From contig JABDHK010000059.1 in assembly GCA_012972835.1 (NCBI GenBank), positions 1 to 54,443 of the forward strand: 54,443 nt of DNA, read 5' to 3'. This DNA comes from Chlorobiaceae bacterium (GTDB lineage Bacteria; Bacteroidota; Chlorobiia; Chlorobiales; Chlorobiaceae). This document shows, piece after piece, positions 9,399 to 18,180 of this stretch; position 1 is the stretch's first letter, and every line of letters starts with the position of its first letter. The translations under genes were made by a program, and so were the position numbers. Under the pieces are notes generated by a model. The model searched no databases, was not told where the DNA came from, and saw nothing but the letters and a program-made list of their open reading frames with translations.

Positions 9399-9656
9399 TC
9401 AATGCCCTGATTTTGAGTTTGTAGAGAGCTTATGAGTTGGTTTTCCAAGTTTATTTTTAAGCTCATTTGTACTCAACTTACCCCATCCCTGAGGCTTCAG
9501 TTTTTTGAGAGCAGTAATATCTGCGTCACTCAAACCTAATCCTTCAGAATGCAATACCGACACAGTATTTTTAACCAAAGCTTCACGAAAATGACTATCA
9601 CTTATAGCGCGATAAATAACCTGCTGGGCTTCGGTTGATAATGGTGTTGTTGGCAT
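9399..9656 (-). CDS. small hypothetical protein, leader-peptide-like
   Basis: 85 residues with a helical N-terminal part (EAQQVIYRAISDSHFREAL then SVLHSEGLGLSDADI) that loosely resembles the leaders of NHLP/Nif11-type peptides, where a D/E-x-F-R-x-x-L pattern precedes an EGLxLSxxD turn. The C-terminus is polar and lysine-rich. No modification enzyme lies beside it. The coding quality seems fair, but the function is unknown. Confidence 0.45.
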   Translation of the reverse strand: MPTTPLSTEAQQVIYRAISDSHFREALVKNTVSVLHSEGLGLSDADITALKKLKPQGWGKLSTNELKNKLGKPTHKLSTNSKSGH

Positions 9657-9871
9657 ACAAACCTCCCGTTATTATAATTTTTTTCTTCAACGATCACGAA
9701 CTTGGTTGGAACGAAATTATTCATTGCACGGCGCACGACTCCTCTCATCAAGTTTACAATGTACTAAGTAATGCGATACCCGAACATATCTTTTTTAGAG
9801 ACATAAAACCGCGAATATAAGTTCAGCCAAAATCTCAGAATATGAAATGATACGACACTCCTGCGGGCAAG

Positions 9872-10069
9872 ATGCCCTACCTGCTGCAGGCCGATGCAAG
9901 CGCGCTTTCGGGCCTGCTCGACACCATCGACAAGAAAATCGAGGTCGTGAACCGCATGACGCACCTCTCGCCGGTACGAACCTACCGAACGCAGGTGGCT
10001 TCTGCTGTGGCGATTGAAACCGAGTTCCAGATTCTGAACACCCTGCTTTCCGACAAGACCGCTCTATAA
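9872..10069 (+). pseudogene. degraded ORF sharing its end with a repeat at 11.06 kb
   Basis: A 65-residue frame (DASALSGLLDTIDKKIEVVN ... FQILNTLL) whose reading frame continues upstream to a stop near 9852 without an obvious start. Its last third and the following 180 bp recur at 11063-11272. The second copy is also interrupted, so both look like pieces of one decayed gene. I do not recognise the family. Confidence 0.4.
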
Positions 10070-10253
10070 AAAAGTGGCAGTGCTGAAATGTGCTGAGATG
10101 TCCGTGCACAACCGTCAGTAATATTTTCTTTAGAGATAAACAGGCTGACCTGAACTTCATCAAGGCAGCACGCGAAGCAGCAGCAATGATCAATTTAGCC
10201 CCCCTGCAGAGAGAGCTGAACAAGCTGCTTGCAAGAGTGGCACAGCCAAGAAC
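10011..10253 (+). repeat. imperfect direct repeat, copy A
   Basis: This segment starts at GCGATTGAAACCGAG and runs through CAGTAATAT, AACTTCATCAA and GCAGCACGCGA. It recurs in the same order and orientation at 11063-11272 with scattered substitutions and small deletions. The two copies bracket a toxin-antitoxin pair. The translated part contains AREAAAMIN and ELNK in both copies. Confidence 0.75.
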
Positions 10254-10403
10254 CACACCAGGAAACGCTGAGCCCTAGATCGGCCGAGTCATAAATATCA
10301 TGTACAATCCGCCCAGGTCCATTGATCTTGGCCGGAGGATTTTCACTGCCTCGATACGCGACCATTTCACGTCCAGGAAATGTGTTGCAAAAGTGACCGG
10401 GAT

Positions 10404-10429
10404 TACAGTATCTTACGGGATACAGTATC
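10404..10429 (+). promoter_or_regulatory. putative operator of the RelE/HigB-like module
   Basis: Two direct TACAGTATC copies (10404-10412, 10421-10429) also contain an inverted GTATC/GATAC pair, directly in front of the toxin ATG at 10432. Such repeats are typical operators for autorepressed toxin-antitoxin operons; the role is inferred from position. Confidence 0.5.
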
Positions 10430-10431
10430 GT

Positions 10432-10770
10432 ATGCATGAAATAATCACAATAAAGGCCACTGCCGGTTTTGATCGCTGGCTTAAGGCATTAAAAAACGTG
10501 CAGGCTCGCGCAAAAGTTGTAGCACGAATCAAGAGTGCTGGAAAGGGAAATTTCGGAGATTGCAAGCCAGTCGGGGATGGTGTTTCAGAAATGCGCATTC
10601 ATGTCAATTCAGGGTACCGAATTTATTTCATGCAGCACGGCTTAACGATGTATATCCTGCTCATTGGGGGAAATAAGGCAACACAACAACAAGACATTAC
10701 ACGCGCAAAAGAACTTGCCCGTGAAATTAAGGAAGGAAACTATGAGCACAGTGACAATTCGGGATTTTGA
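10432..10770 (+). CDS. RelE/HigB-superfamily toxin (Gp49-like killer protein)
   Basis: 112 residues from ATG 10432. A longer frame to 10300 exists, but the first 44 residues look random. It shows the addiction-module killer pattern: TAGFDRWLKALKNVQARAKVVARI, then GDCKPVGDGVSEMRIHVNSGYRIYF and LLIGGNKATQQQDITRAKELA. It is predicted to be a small RNase-fold toxin acting on translation. The antitoxin gene starts 29 bp before this gene ends, so the pair is translationally coupled. Confidence 0.88.
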   Translation: MHEIITIKATAGFDRWLKALKNVQARAKVVARIKSAGKGNFGDCKPVGDGVSEMRIHVNSGYRIYFMQHGLTMYILLIGGNKATQQQDITRAKELAREIKEGNYEHSDNSGF

Positions 10771-11032
10771 CCCGGCCAATTATCTCGACAGCGATGAAGT
10801 GATTGTCGAATACCTCAAGGCAACAGCAGAAGACCCGAACCCTGAGGTATTTCTTGAGGCTTTGGGCGATGTTGCAAGGGCAAAGGGTATGACTGAGATT
10901 GCAAAAAAAACAGGTCTTGGACGTGAAAGCTTGTATAAGGCTTTGCGTCCGGGAGGTCATCCACGCTACGAGACCGTGAAAGCTGTCCTCAAAGCAGTCG
11001 GCGTGGAAATGACATTCAAACAGGTTTCCTGA
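10742..11032 (+). CDS. HTH antitoxin of addiction module
   Basis: 96 residues from ATG 10742 (preceded by AAGGAAAC). TIRDFDPANYLDSDEVIVEYL is the typical N-terminus of the addiction-module antidote family, and TEIAKKTGLGRESLYKALRPGG is the helix-turn-helix, followed by the standard VKAVLKAVGVEMTF end. It pairs with and overlaps the toxin upstream. Confidence 0.88.
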   Translation: MSTVTIRDFDPANYLDSDEVIVEYLKATAEDPNPEVFLEALGDVARAKGMTEIAKKTGLGRESLYKALRPGGHPRYETVKAVLKAVGVEMTFKQVS

Positions 11033-11062
11033 ATAAGAGCCAGAAGGTTGTCGGCGGCGGTA

Positions 11063-11272
11063 GCGATTGAAACCGAGTTCCAGATTCTGAACACGCTGCT
11101 TGCCGATCAAAAGTGCTGCTGAGTTGTCCGTTCTCAACCATCAGTAATATCTTCTTAGAGACAAGCAGGCAGACCTGAACTTCATCAAAGCAGCACGCGA
11201 GGCAGCGGCAATGATCAATTCAGCTACACTGCAAACGGAGCTAAACAAGCAGCTGGCGCGCATTGCATTGCC
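11063..11272 (+). repeat. imperfect direct repeat, copy B
   Basis: Second copy of the 10011-10253 segment. Its translation contains DLNFIKAAREAAAMIN and continues into LIEKIDRELSKGKVARL, an extension absent from copy A. That suggests copy B keeps more of the original gene's 3' end, now without an intact start. Confidence 0.7.
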
Positions 11273-11633
11273 GGATGATGATTTGATTGAGAAGATTGAT
11301 AGGGAGCTGAGCAAGGGGAAGGTTGCGAGATTGCGGGCAGAGACGGTTATTTGAGGGTGAATGGCTGGCATACCGCAGACTCACAGAAACGCACTTTCAC
11401 AGAAACGCGGAAATATGTGTCGTTTCAGAAAACGGATTTTATTCACTGCGAAGGCGAGCTCTTGCAGGTGCAAAGTCGCGTGGTTGTAAATAAAAAATGC
11501 CCGTCATCTTCGAAACGGCTATCCGGCTCGTTCTACCAATGCCGGGCATGGATGGTGACGCTCTTTGCCCTGAAGGTTACGGGGGCGGGGTCATCAATCT
11601 GTTCAGAGGCAGTCATCCGACTTTGCTTTTGAC

Positions 11634-12119
11634 CTACGGGACGAAGACCAAGCGGAAGCCAATGTTGTTGTTCCAGCTCCCGCCACGAATCACTCGGAGG
11701 TCGCACTCTCCCTGATACTCCATGACGCCAAGCATACGCCGTTTGTATCGAGCGCTGGACATGTAGAGCGATTCAACACTTTCGGGTTTGCCTCTCTTCC
11801 CTGCTTGCCTGCTTTGAGACTTTATGTCCTGCTTGCCTTTACCGAAGAACAGTGCGAACAGGCTCAGTAACAGCGATATAAAACAGCTCAAGAATGACGT
11901 AACTATGAGCCAGATTCCGCTGGATGAAACTTCTGTACCCGAGAAAAACTTTATAACAATAACATAGATCACTGGTACAACAAAACTGAGAACAAGCAAC
12001 CCTCTGGCCAGTTTGTCAGGCTGATTCGGCTGGTCAATACGTTCTGCTACAAAGGCTTTGTCAAGCTCTTCTTCACGTTTTGACAGAGGAGAGGATTGCT
12101 GAGGGGTAGATTCATCCAT
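11634..12119 (-). CDS. two-helix membrane protein carrying a vestigial FGE-sulfatase tail
   Basis: 161 residues. Residues 1-35 are polar, two membrane spans follow (about 41-60 and 70-93), then a basic linker, and the end reads RVIRGGSWNNNIGFRLVFVP. That end joins the two conserved pieces of the formylglycine-generating-enzyme/C-type-lectin fold (RGGSWNN and GFRLV) with the ~20-30 residues normally between them missing. FGE-like folds of this type are frequent targets of diversity-generating retroelements. No reverse transcriptase or template repeat is visible here. I read it as a deletion-derived fusion, possibly nonfunctional. Confidence 0.55.
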   Translation of the reverse strand: MDESTPQQSSPLSKREEELDKAFVAERIDQPNQPDKLARGLLVLSFVVPVIYVIVIKFFSGTEVSSSGIWLIVTSFLSCFISLLLSLFALFFGKGKQDIKSQSRQAGKRGKPESVESLYMSSARYKRRMLGVMEYQGECDLRVIRGGSWNNNIGFRLVFVP

Positions 12120-12760
12120 AATCAGGTTTGTTTGTATATGAACCCACGATTGATGCTCTTATTACACACCACAAGCTAACATTATACAGCAATACTTCTT
12201 ACGAGCGCTGAGCCTAAATTTTAAGATGCAGGGGAATGCATTTACCACCAGCAAGCCGCACGCAATACATGCACAAAAGCCTCCGAGGGGTAGAGCGACC
12301 TGTCTGCGGTGAACATTCTCTTCTTGTGAACAGCAGGCAGGGCGCTCTGAACCCCTCGCCAGCAATGCGGCATAGGCAGGGCAGCTGGTGCAAAGGCTGG
12401 GTGGCAGTCAGGGAAGGCTTTTGGTGCTAACAGACAAAACTTTGAGGGGAAACAAGCAGTTTGCTTCTCTTGTTCCTTTTTTATAGACTGAAGTATTGCC
12501 TGCTGAATTATTTATTTTTATCTGCTTTTTTTTCTCTCTGTTCCGCAAAATTGACTCCCCTTCGAATCCAGAAAACTTCTGTCGAATATGTTCCACCATT
12601 GTTCCTTTTGTATTTTCATTTTCTCCTATTGCATTATTTTATAATAATATAGCCTGACACGCTAAAACCTGATATAGGGTTACAGCAGGCGAAACGATCA
12701 TCCGAAACCGGAAGGAAGGGCCGGAACTGGGTGGTAACCAGAATTTAATCCCCAAAAACG
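12120..12760. other. 640-bp gap without a recognisable gene
   Basis: Short open frames exist on both strands but none has family resemblance, a good ribosome site or coding-like composition. The stretch 12480-12660 is T-rich. Nothing further is seen. Confidence 0.6.
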
Positions 12761-13036
12761 TCAATTCATCTGCACGTTCCGCTGTAGCTTGCGTCGAAGA
12801 TCCTGTTCAGCATCAAGAGACGCGATCATTTCCCCACCAGCATTCGTAAGACGTGCAAGATCAGGTCGGGGTAAAGCCCTCTGATCTAAAAAAACGAGAA
12901 TGCTGTCATGCGCTCGAAGCAGTCGTTCAAGAATAATTGTTACAAGCTTCGCGGGCCTCTTTTCTCTGACACGTATTTCGCTGCACATCGCATGACAGAG
13001 CGTTTTCTGCAGTATGTTCAAATCGATGGTCAACAC
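12761..13036 (-). CDS. small hypothetical protein behind a HigA-ImmA fusion
   Basis: 91 residues, no signal or membrane span: KTLCHAMCSEIRVREKRPAK then ILERLLRAHDSILVFLDQRA. It begins 9 bp after the end of the HigA-peptidase gene on the same strand and so is probably the third gene of that operon. I do not recognise the family. It could be an accessory factor of the toxin-antitoxin module. Confidence 0.5.
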   Translation of the reverse strand: MLTIDLNILQKTLCHAMCSEIRVREKRPAKLVTIILERLLRAHDSILVFLDQRALPRPDLARLTNAGGEMIASLDAEQDLRRKLQRNVQMN

Positions 13037-13045
13037 TAAAAAAGG

Positions 13046-14020
13046 TCAATCTGGTTTGCTCATCTTTGGATTCTCAACAAACTCTTCAGCAAAAGCATTG
13101 GCTTCAGCCTCTTTCTCTTTATCATCACAGAAACCATCCATTCCCTCCACAAAAAAGTCCTTTTTGTTATGCTTGATGATATGGGCCGCTTCGTGGAAAA
13201 AGGTGAACCAGAACATATCATTCCGATTCAACCGGTTTGAAAGCTGAATCAAGGGCTTGCCTTTCACCCATCGTGTTGAACCATGCAACGGTGCTTTTGG
13301 CAAACAGGGGGTAGAGACCACCTTTACACCGACTCTCCTGCATAGCTCCTGAAGTTCAGGAAACAAATCATCACCACCACTGATCACAAGCTTTTTTATC
13401 TCCAGCAAGGCATCCTCAAAAGCATTCCTGTCAAAATCAGCTCCCTGAATGGAATCAGCCTGTCGCTCTCCCTGCCGAAGCCATGCGGCAACAGCATAGG
13501 AATCCTTGCTGTTTTTTTCACTCATACGGCAGGCCATTGCATAAAGCTGCCTGTGATAGAACTTTTCATACACGGCAGGGCTTGCTACATTAAAAAAGGA
13601 GAGCAAAGCTTTACCAGCACTGACTGCGCCATTTTCAAAGCTTATCCAGCCAAGGTTTTTCATGGTAGTGCAGGGAAACCTTTTTGACCACTCTTTTGCC
13701 TGAAGCAATGTTTCAACTTCATCAATTTTTGCAAGCTCAAGGCGATAACGCCGTTCACGCTCGACCCAAAAATCCGCAGGTATGCCTACCACCCGCTCAA
13801 GCTGAAGGGCTGTTTCAGGAGTAATCTGCGCCTTACCTTGAATGATCTCGTTGATAGTCTTCTTCGGCCTACCCATCCGTTCTGCAAGTTCGGCCTGCGT
13901 CATACCGGTATACTCGATTTGTTCAGCAAGCGTGTCGCCCGGAGAGGACAACAGTTCGCGGCCTATTGCTATATCTTCTTTTGTCTTATACATGCTGTCC
14001 ATTTTAATGGTAGTCTTCAC
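13046..14020 (-). CDS. HigA-type antitoxin fused to an ImmA/IrrE metallopeptidase
   Basis: 324 residues. The N-terminal Xre helix-turn-helix (about 30-90) reads MTQAELAERMGRPKKTINEIIQGKAQITPETALQLE as in HigA/VapI proteins. The C-terminal domain (about 240-315) has the DUF955 zinc site FFHEAAHIIKH and the downstream EKEAEANAFAEEF. Such fusions may couple DNA binding to proteolysis of a partner. It overlaps the upstream toxin gene by 17 bp. The catalytic HExxH is intact. Confidence 0.9.
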   Translation of the reverse strand: MKTTIKMDSMYKTKEDIAIGRELLSSPGDTLAEQIEYTGMTQAELAERMGRPKKTINEIIQGKAQITPETALQLERVVGIPADFWVERERRYRLELAKIDEVETLLQAKEWSKRFPCTTMKNLGWISFENGAVSAGKALLSFFNVASPAVYEKFYHRQLYAMACRMSEKNSKDSYAVAAWLRQGERQADSIQGADFDRNAFEDALLEIKKLVISGGDDLFPELQELCRRVGVKVVSTPCLPKAPLHGSTRWVKGKPLIQLSNRLNRNDMFWFTFFHEAAHIIKHNKKDFFVEGMDGFCDDKEKEAEANAFAEEFVENPKMSKPD

Positions 14021-14339
14021 CTATCGCCAAAATCACAATGCAGGTAATCAATATCCAATCAATCCCACCATCGGCTTTTCTGGGAACAGGATCATGATCG
14101 GGTATAAAGATAATGCGATGGTTTGGTGACAGGTCAATTGCCAACTCTCCCTGCCTGTTTCCCGTCAATTCATGACATCGGGCAGCAGAGATTGAACGCA
14201 TACCCTCAAGATTGGCGACTGCAACAAGATCGTCCAAACGCTGCGACAGCTTTTTTGCCCTGTCACCGTAGTGTTTCTTGATAGCTGAGCGGCTCTCAAC
14301 ACTTTTTTCCAGCTTACGAGTGTGATAGCAAATTTGCAT
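14004..14339 (-). CDS. HigB/RelE-like killer toxin
   Basis: 111 residues. The N-terminus MQICYHTRKLEKSVESRSAIKKHYG and the later RCHELTGNRQGELAIDLSPNHRIIF are characteristic of plasmid-maintenance killer proteins related to HigB. It is translated just before, and overlaps, the HigA-ImmA fusion, forming the third toxin-antitoxin module within 7.5 kb. Confidence 0.85.
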   Translation of the reverse strand: MQICYHTRKLEKSVESRSAIKKHYGDRAKKLSQRLDDLVAVANLEGMRSISAARCHELTGNRQGELAIDLSPNHRIIFIPDHDPVPRKADGGIDWILITCIVILAIGEDYH

Positions 14340-14541
14340 CTATAAAGTAACAAAATAGTACAGAATAATAAACAAGAATTAACCCTAAGGGTTAACAAAT
14401 GTCTTCAAACACTAACAATCTAAGAAATTATTTAGTATAATAAAAGTATTTTTGTAACAAAAAATCGAGCTTTGAAAGGAGCGAAGGGACACAACTGACA
14501 TCAGGGACTTTATGGAGAGAAGGAATGGGAGGGGCAAAAAA

Positions 14542-14565
14542 AAGCGGGGAAGCAACTCCCCGCTT
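14542..14565 (-). terminator. intrinsic terminator of the DeaD helicase gene
   Basis: AAGCGGGGA (14542-14550) pairs perfectly with TCCCCGCTT (14557-14565). Read on the minus strand, the stem is followed by a T-run (14536-14543). It lies 22 bp after the helicase stop. Confidence 0.9.
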
Positions 14566-14586
14566 GAAAACAATATGTGGTACAGC

Positions 14587-16401
14587 TTAACTTCTGAACT
14601 TCTTTTTGCTGCCTGTGAAGAAAGCTGTCTCTTTGCCTGCTGGTTTAAAAGGCTTTTTAAAAGGCTTTTTTATTCCATAAGGTGCTGATGATGCCTGACG
14701 TTCTTGATCTTCCATTTTTGAGAGCCTTAGCTGACGTCCACAAACCCTGACTTTTCTGAGTTCATGAAACACATCTTCCGGCATTCCCTGCGGAAGTTCA
14801 ACGGTGCTGTAGGAATCGTTGATTGAAATCTGACCCACTGATTCGGGATCAAGACCAACCTCGTTCAGGATAGCGCCAAGAATATTGCCGGCTTTCACGC
14901 CATGGGTGCTGCCAACCTCTATACGGTACTTCTCCTTGCCCTCTTCACCGTAGGTCTCGTCCTTTTTTCTTCTTTTTGCTGGAGCGCGATCTCTGTCTGA
15001 ACCACGATCCCTGTCAGAGCCGCGATCTCTGTCGAATCCTTCACGGTCATCACGTGACTTTTGTCTTTCGGGCTTGTTGGATAGAAGAAGTGGGGTTTCA
15101 CCCTGAACCATGGAAGCAAGTGCAGCTGCAGCTTCAATTGCCGGAATATCATGCTCGTGACAGTATTGCTCGATGAGATTTGTAAAAAATCCAAGATCTT
15201 CAGCGGCAATGGTATCGGTGATTTTCTGATTGAACTTTGCCACTCTCTTGTTGTTGATAATTTCCGTTGAAGGAAGCTCCATCAACTCAATGCGGCTGTG
15301 AGTGGCTCTTTCAATAGCGTTAAGCATATTTTTCTCACGAGGAGAGACAAACAGAATGGCATCGCCAGCACGTCCGGCACGACCTGTACGCCCAATACGG
15401 TGCACATAGGATTCGGTATCGGAAGGAATATCGTAGTTGATAACATGGCTGATGCGCTCGACATCAAGTCCTCGTGCCGCCACATCGGTAGCAATAACAA
15501 TACTCAATGCTCCGTTCTTCAACTGCTCAACGGTGCGTTCACGCTGATTCTGAGGCATATCGCCGTTAAGTGCAGCTGCGCCATAACCACGGGCCTGAAG
15601 TTTTTCGGCAAGTTCAAGCGTCATTGTTTTTGTACGCACAAAAATGAGCATACCGTCAAATGGCTCGACCTCAAGAATTCTGGTCAGAATGTCAATTTTG
15701 TGGCTTCCACCAACAATCCAGTAACGTTGACGAATGGTATCAACCGTTGTGGTTTTTGTCTGTATGGTAACTTCTGCTGGATTATTCAGATATTTTTGAG
15801 CAATACGGCGAATAACCGATGGCATTGTTGCTGAGAAAAGAGCAACCTGACGACCTTTCGGGGTCTGATCGAGGATCCATTCTACATCGTCGATAAATCC
15901 CATGCGAAGCATCTCATCAGCTTCATCAAGCACAAGGCATTTCAGCGAAGAGAGGTTGAGTGAGCCGCGCCGCATGTGATCCATGACTCGGCCAGGTGTA
16001 CCAACAACCACATGAACACCACGTCTCAGCATACGGAGCTGGATACCGTAATCCTGTCCACCGTAAATAGGAATAACATGAAAACCCTTGAGATATTCAG
16101 CATAACGCTGAAATGCCTCGGCAACCTGTATGGCAAGCTCCCTTGTTGGGGCCAGCACAAGAGCCTGGGGTTCGGCTATATCAATATCAATATTTGAGAG
16201 TATCGGCATGGCAAAAGCCGCGGTCTTTCCGGTACCGGTTTGTGCCTGCCCAAGGACATCACGTCCCTGGAGAATAAGAGGAATGGTTTGAGCCTGGATC
16301 GGAGTTGGGGTTTCATAGCCAACCTCTTCAACGGCTCTCATAATAGGTTCCGCTAACTGAAGGCTGCGAAAATCCACCGGCAATAATTGCTGTTCTTTCA
16401 T
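14587..16401 (-). CDS. deaD: DEAD-box RNA helicase with DbpA RNA-binding domain (DeaD/CsdA type)
   Basis: 604 residues. The helicase core (about 10-375) holds [44 protein letters not shown] and [10 protein letters not shown]. An RD-rich linker with tandem DRDRGS repeats (about 455-475) leads to a DbpA-type RNA-binding domain (about 490-560, KYRIEVGSTHGVKAGNILGAI) and a basic tail. The length and order match DeaD/CsdA, which remodels rRNA and structured mRNA, notably in the cold. It has its own terminator and stands alone, divergent from waaA. Confidence 0.93.
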   Translation of the reverse strand: MKEQQLLPVDFRSLQLAEPIMRAVEEVGYETPTPIQAQTIPLILQGRDVLGQAQTGTGKTAAFAMPILSNIDIDIAEPQALVLAPTRELAIQVAEAFQRYAEYLKGFHVIPIYGGQDYGIQLRMLRRGVHVVVGTPGRVMDHMRRGSLNLSSLKCLVLDEADEMLRMGFIDDVEWILDQTPKGRQVALFSATMPSVIRRIAQKYLNNPAEVTIQTKTTTVDTIRQRYWIVGGSHKIDILTRILEVEPFDGMLIFVRTKTMTLELAEKLQARGYGAAALNGDMPQNQRERTVEQLKNGALSIVIATDVAARGLDVERISHVINYDIPSDTESYVHRIGRTGRAGRAGDAILFVSPREKNMLNAIERATHSRIELMELPSTEIINNKRVAKFNQKITDTIAAEDLGFFTNLIEQYCHEHDIPAIEAAAALASMVQGETPLLLSNKPERQKSRDDREGFDRDRGSDRDRGSDRDRAPAKRRKKDETYGEEGKEKYRIEVGSTHGVKAGNILGAILNEVGLDPESVGQISINDSYSTVELPQGMPEDVFHELRKVRVCGRQLRLSKMEDQERQASSAPYGIKKPFKKPFKPAGKETAFFTGSKKKFRS

Positions 16402-16850
16402 TTGTGTGTATTCTTTTCCAAATCATTGAGAAAAAAAGCCTCGTATGAGGCGGGAGTGGCAGCAATGCAGGAAAGAAAAAAATGAAGAAGAGTTCTCATC
16501 CACCGAAAACATCCGGGCAACTTCAGAAAATACCGAGCGCCATCGTTCCGTCACAAACACCGGGAAATTCAGGGGTCACTACGACCAAATATCCCTGCGT
16601 CCTTTCTTAGCATATTCACCACGCATTAAAAACGACAGCATAGTACGACTTTTTTTTGTTAAAGACGAATTTTAATTTATAGGTTTCTTCGCTTTGCACA
16701 GGATGAACATGGGGGGTAGGGTTTGGTGGACAGTGACTAAAATGATACAAGGGACTCAAAGGACTTATGGTTGGGATTGAGGGATATGGGATGAACTTTT
16801 TTGTTACCTTTATGCTATTTAGCCGAGTGTCTAAGCAAGAAAAGTTTCTG
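16402..16850. other. divergent intergenic region between deaD and waaA
   Basis: About 450 bp without a convincing gene. It must hold the promoters of both flanking genes. A long 5' leader would be typical for a cold-responsive deaD mRNA, but I see no structured element I can name. Confidence 0.5.
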
Positions 16851-18155
16851 ATGAACAGCTTCTCCCTCTTTTTTTATTCCCTCTTTTTTCCGGCAGTGCT
16901 TGGTGCAGCAAGAGTTTTCAGCCCTCTGCATCCCAAGCTTCGAACTTTTTTTCGGCTGCGTCACCACCTGTTTGAAGAACTGGAAAAAAAAATCATCCAA
17001 CTCCCCCCTTCCGCGTTCAGGGTATGGATACATGCAGCCTCGGTAGGAGAATTTGAGCAGGCACGTCCAATAGTTGCTGCTCTGAAAGAAAAGCGATCGG
17101 ATATCACCTTTTTTGTTTCATTTCTCTCTGATTCCGGATACAACGCAAGAAAAAACTTTCCTGATGCGGCGGCAGTCTTTTACCTGCCTGCTGATACCCT
17201 GGCCAATGCAAGAAAGCTTGTATCGCTGCTCAAACCTGATATCCTGCTGCTTATGCGCTACGACTTCTGGCCACACCATCTCCAGGAAGCAAAAAAATAT
17301 GGTGCAAAGCTGATCCTTGCCGCTGCGGTACTTCAAGAGGGCTCTCGATATTTCAAGCCAGGAGTAAACAGTTTTTACCGGAGCATTTTTCACTTGTTCG
17401 ACCAGATCTATACGGTATCATCAAAAGATACCCTTTCTTTCAGGCAGATATTCCAATGCCGGCAGGCTAAAAATGCGGGTGACCCACGCTTTGACCAGGT
17501 TTTGACGCGGAGCAAAAGTGTTTCAAGAGTTGATCACCTCAAGCCTTTCTTTGAAAACAAGAGGGTACTTGTTGCCGGAAGCGTCTGGGAGAAAGATATC
17601 GCTCTGCTTCTTCCGGCTTGGCAGAAGCTTGAAAATCGACCATCACTTATTCTGGTGCCTCATGAGGTAAATCCTGAAAAAATGGAGCGCCTCTACCAGG
17701 ATCTTCAAAGCCGCGCTCTTGAGTTTGCAAGGGTATCAGCAATGAATAAAAATTTTGATCCTGAACGGGAAGTTCTTGTCATTGACCAGACAGGCTATCT
17801 TGTAGAACTTTATTCACTCGCTTCAATGGCCTATGTAGGAGGAGGATTCGGGGTTAATGTGCATAACACGCTTGAACCGGCAGTCTATGGGATTCCTGTG
17901 CTGTTCGGCCCCCGCTATCACAACTCTCCTGAAGCCGAAGAGCTTGTTGCTGCAGGCGGAGCAACAGTCATTCATGACGAGGCAACACTTTCAGCGACTT
18001 TGAAAGAGCTGATGACGAACAGCACAGAAAGAAAAAAAAGAGGAGAGATTGCCGGAAAATTCGTTCAAGAGAGAACTGGTGCTACTGCCGTAATAGCTGA
18101 AAGTATTGAAGCGCTCATTTGTGCTTTACCGATACAAGAAAAGCCCCTTCAATAA
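16851..18155 (+). CDS. waaA: 3-deoxy-D-manno-octulosonic acid (Kdo) transferase
   Basis: 434 residues from ATG 16851 (AAGAAAAG upstream; an in-frame start at 16767 adds 28 residues not seen in the family). It transfers Kdo from CMP-Kdo to lipid A precursor at the inner membrane. Features are a single N-terminal anchor (FSLFFYSLFFPAVLG), WIHAASVGEFEQARP, the GT30 motif with FVSFLSDSGY, NAGDPRFDQV, and the nucleotide-binding end YVGGGFGVNVHNTLEPA. This indicates an LPS-bearing Gram-negative cell envelope. Confidence 0.95.
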   Translation: MNSFSLFFYSLFFPAVLGAARVFSPLHPKLRTFFRLRHHLFEELEKKIIQLPPSAFRVWIHAASVGEFEQARPIVAALKEKRSDITFFVSFLSDSGYNARKNFPDAAAVFYLPADTLANARKLVSLLKPDILLLMRYDFWPHHLQEAKKYGAKLILAAAVLQEGSRYFKPGVNSFYRSIFHLFDQIYTVSSKDTLSFRQIFQCRQAKNAGDPRFDQVLTRSKSVSRVDHLKPFFENKRVLVAGSVWEKDIALLLPAWQKLENRPSLILVPHEVNPEKMERLYQDLQSRALEFARVSAMNKNFDPEREVLVIDQTGYLVELYSLASMAYVGGGFGVNVHNTLEPAVYGIPVLFGPRYHNSPEAEELVAAGGATVIHDEATLSATLKELMTNSTERKKRGEIAGKFVQERTGATAVIAESIEALICALPIQEKPLQ

Positions 18156-18166
18156 AGGGGCTTTTC
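18138..18166. terminator. bidirectional intrinsic terminator
   Basis: AAAAGCCCCTT (from 18139) pairs with AAGGGGCTTTT (to 18165) around a short loop. It sits at the end of waaA and faces the convergent minus-strand gene at 18181. A- and T-runs on both sides allow termination in both directions. Confidence 0.92.
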
Positions 18167-18180
18167 GCATATTTTCTTTC

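Noticed and set aside
12236-12430. plus-strand 64-residue frame in the 12.1-12.8 kb gap
   Set aside because: Composition and lack of ribosome site suggest a random open frame.
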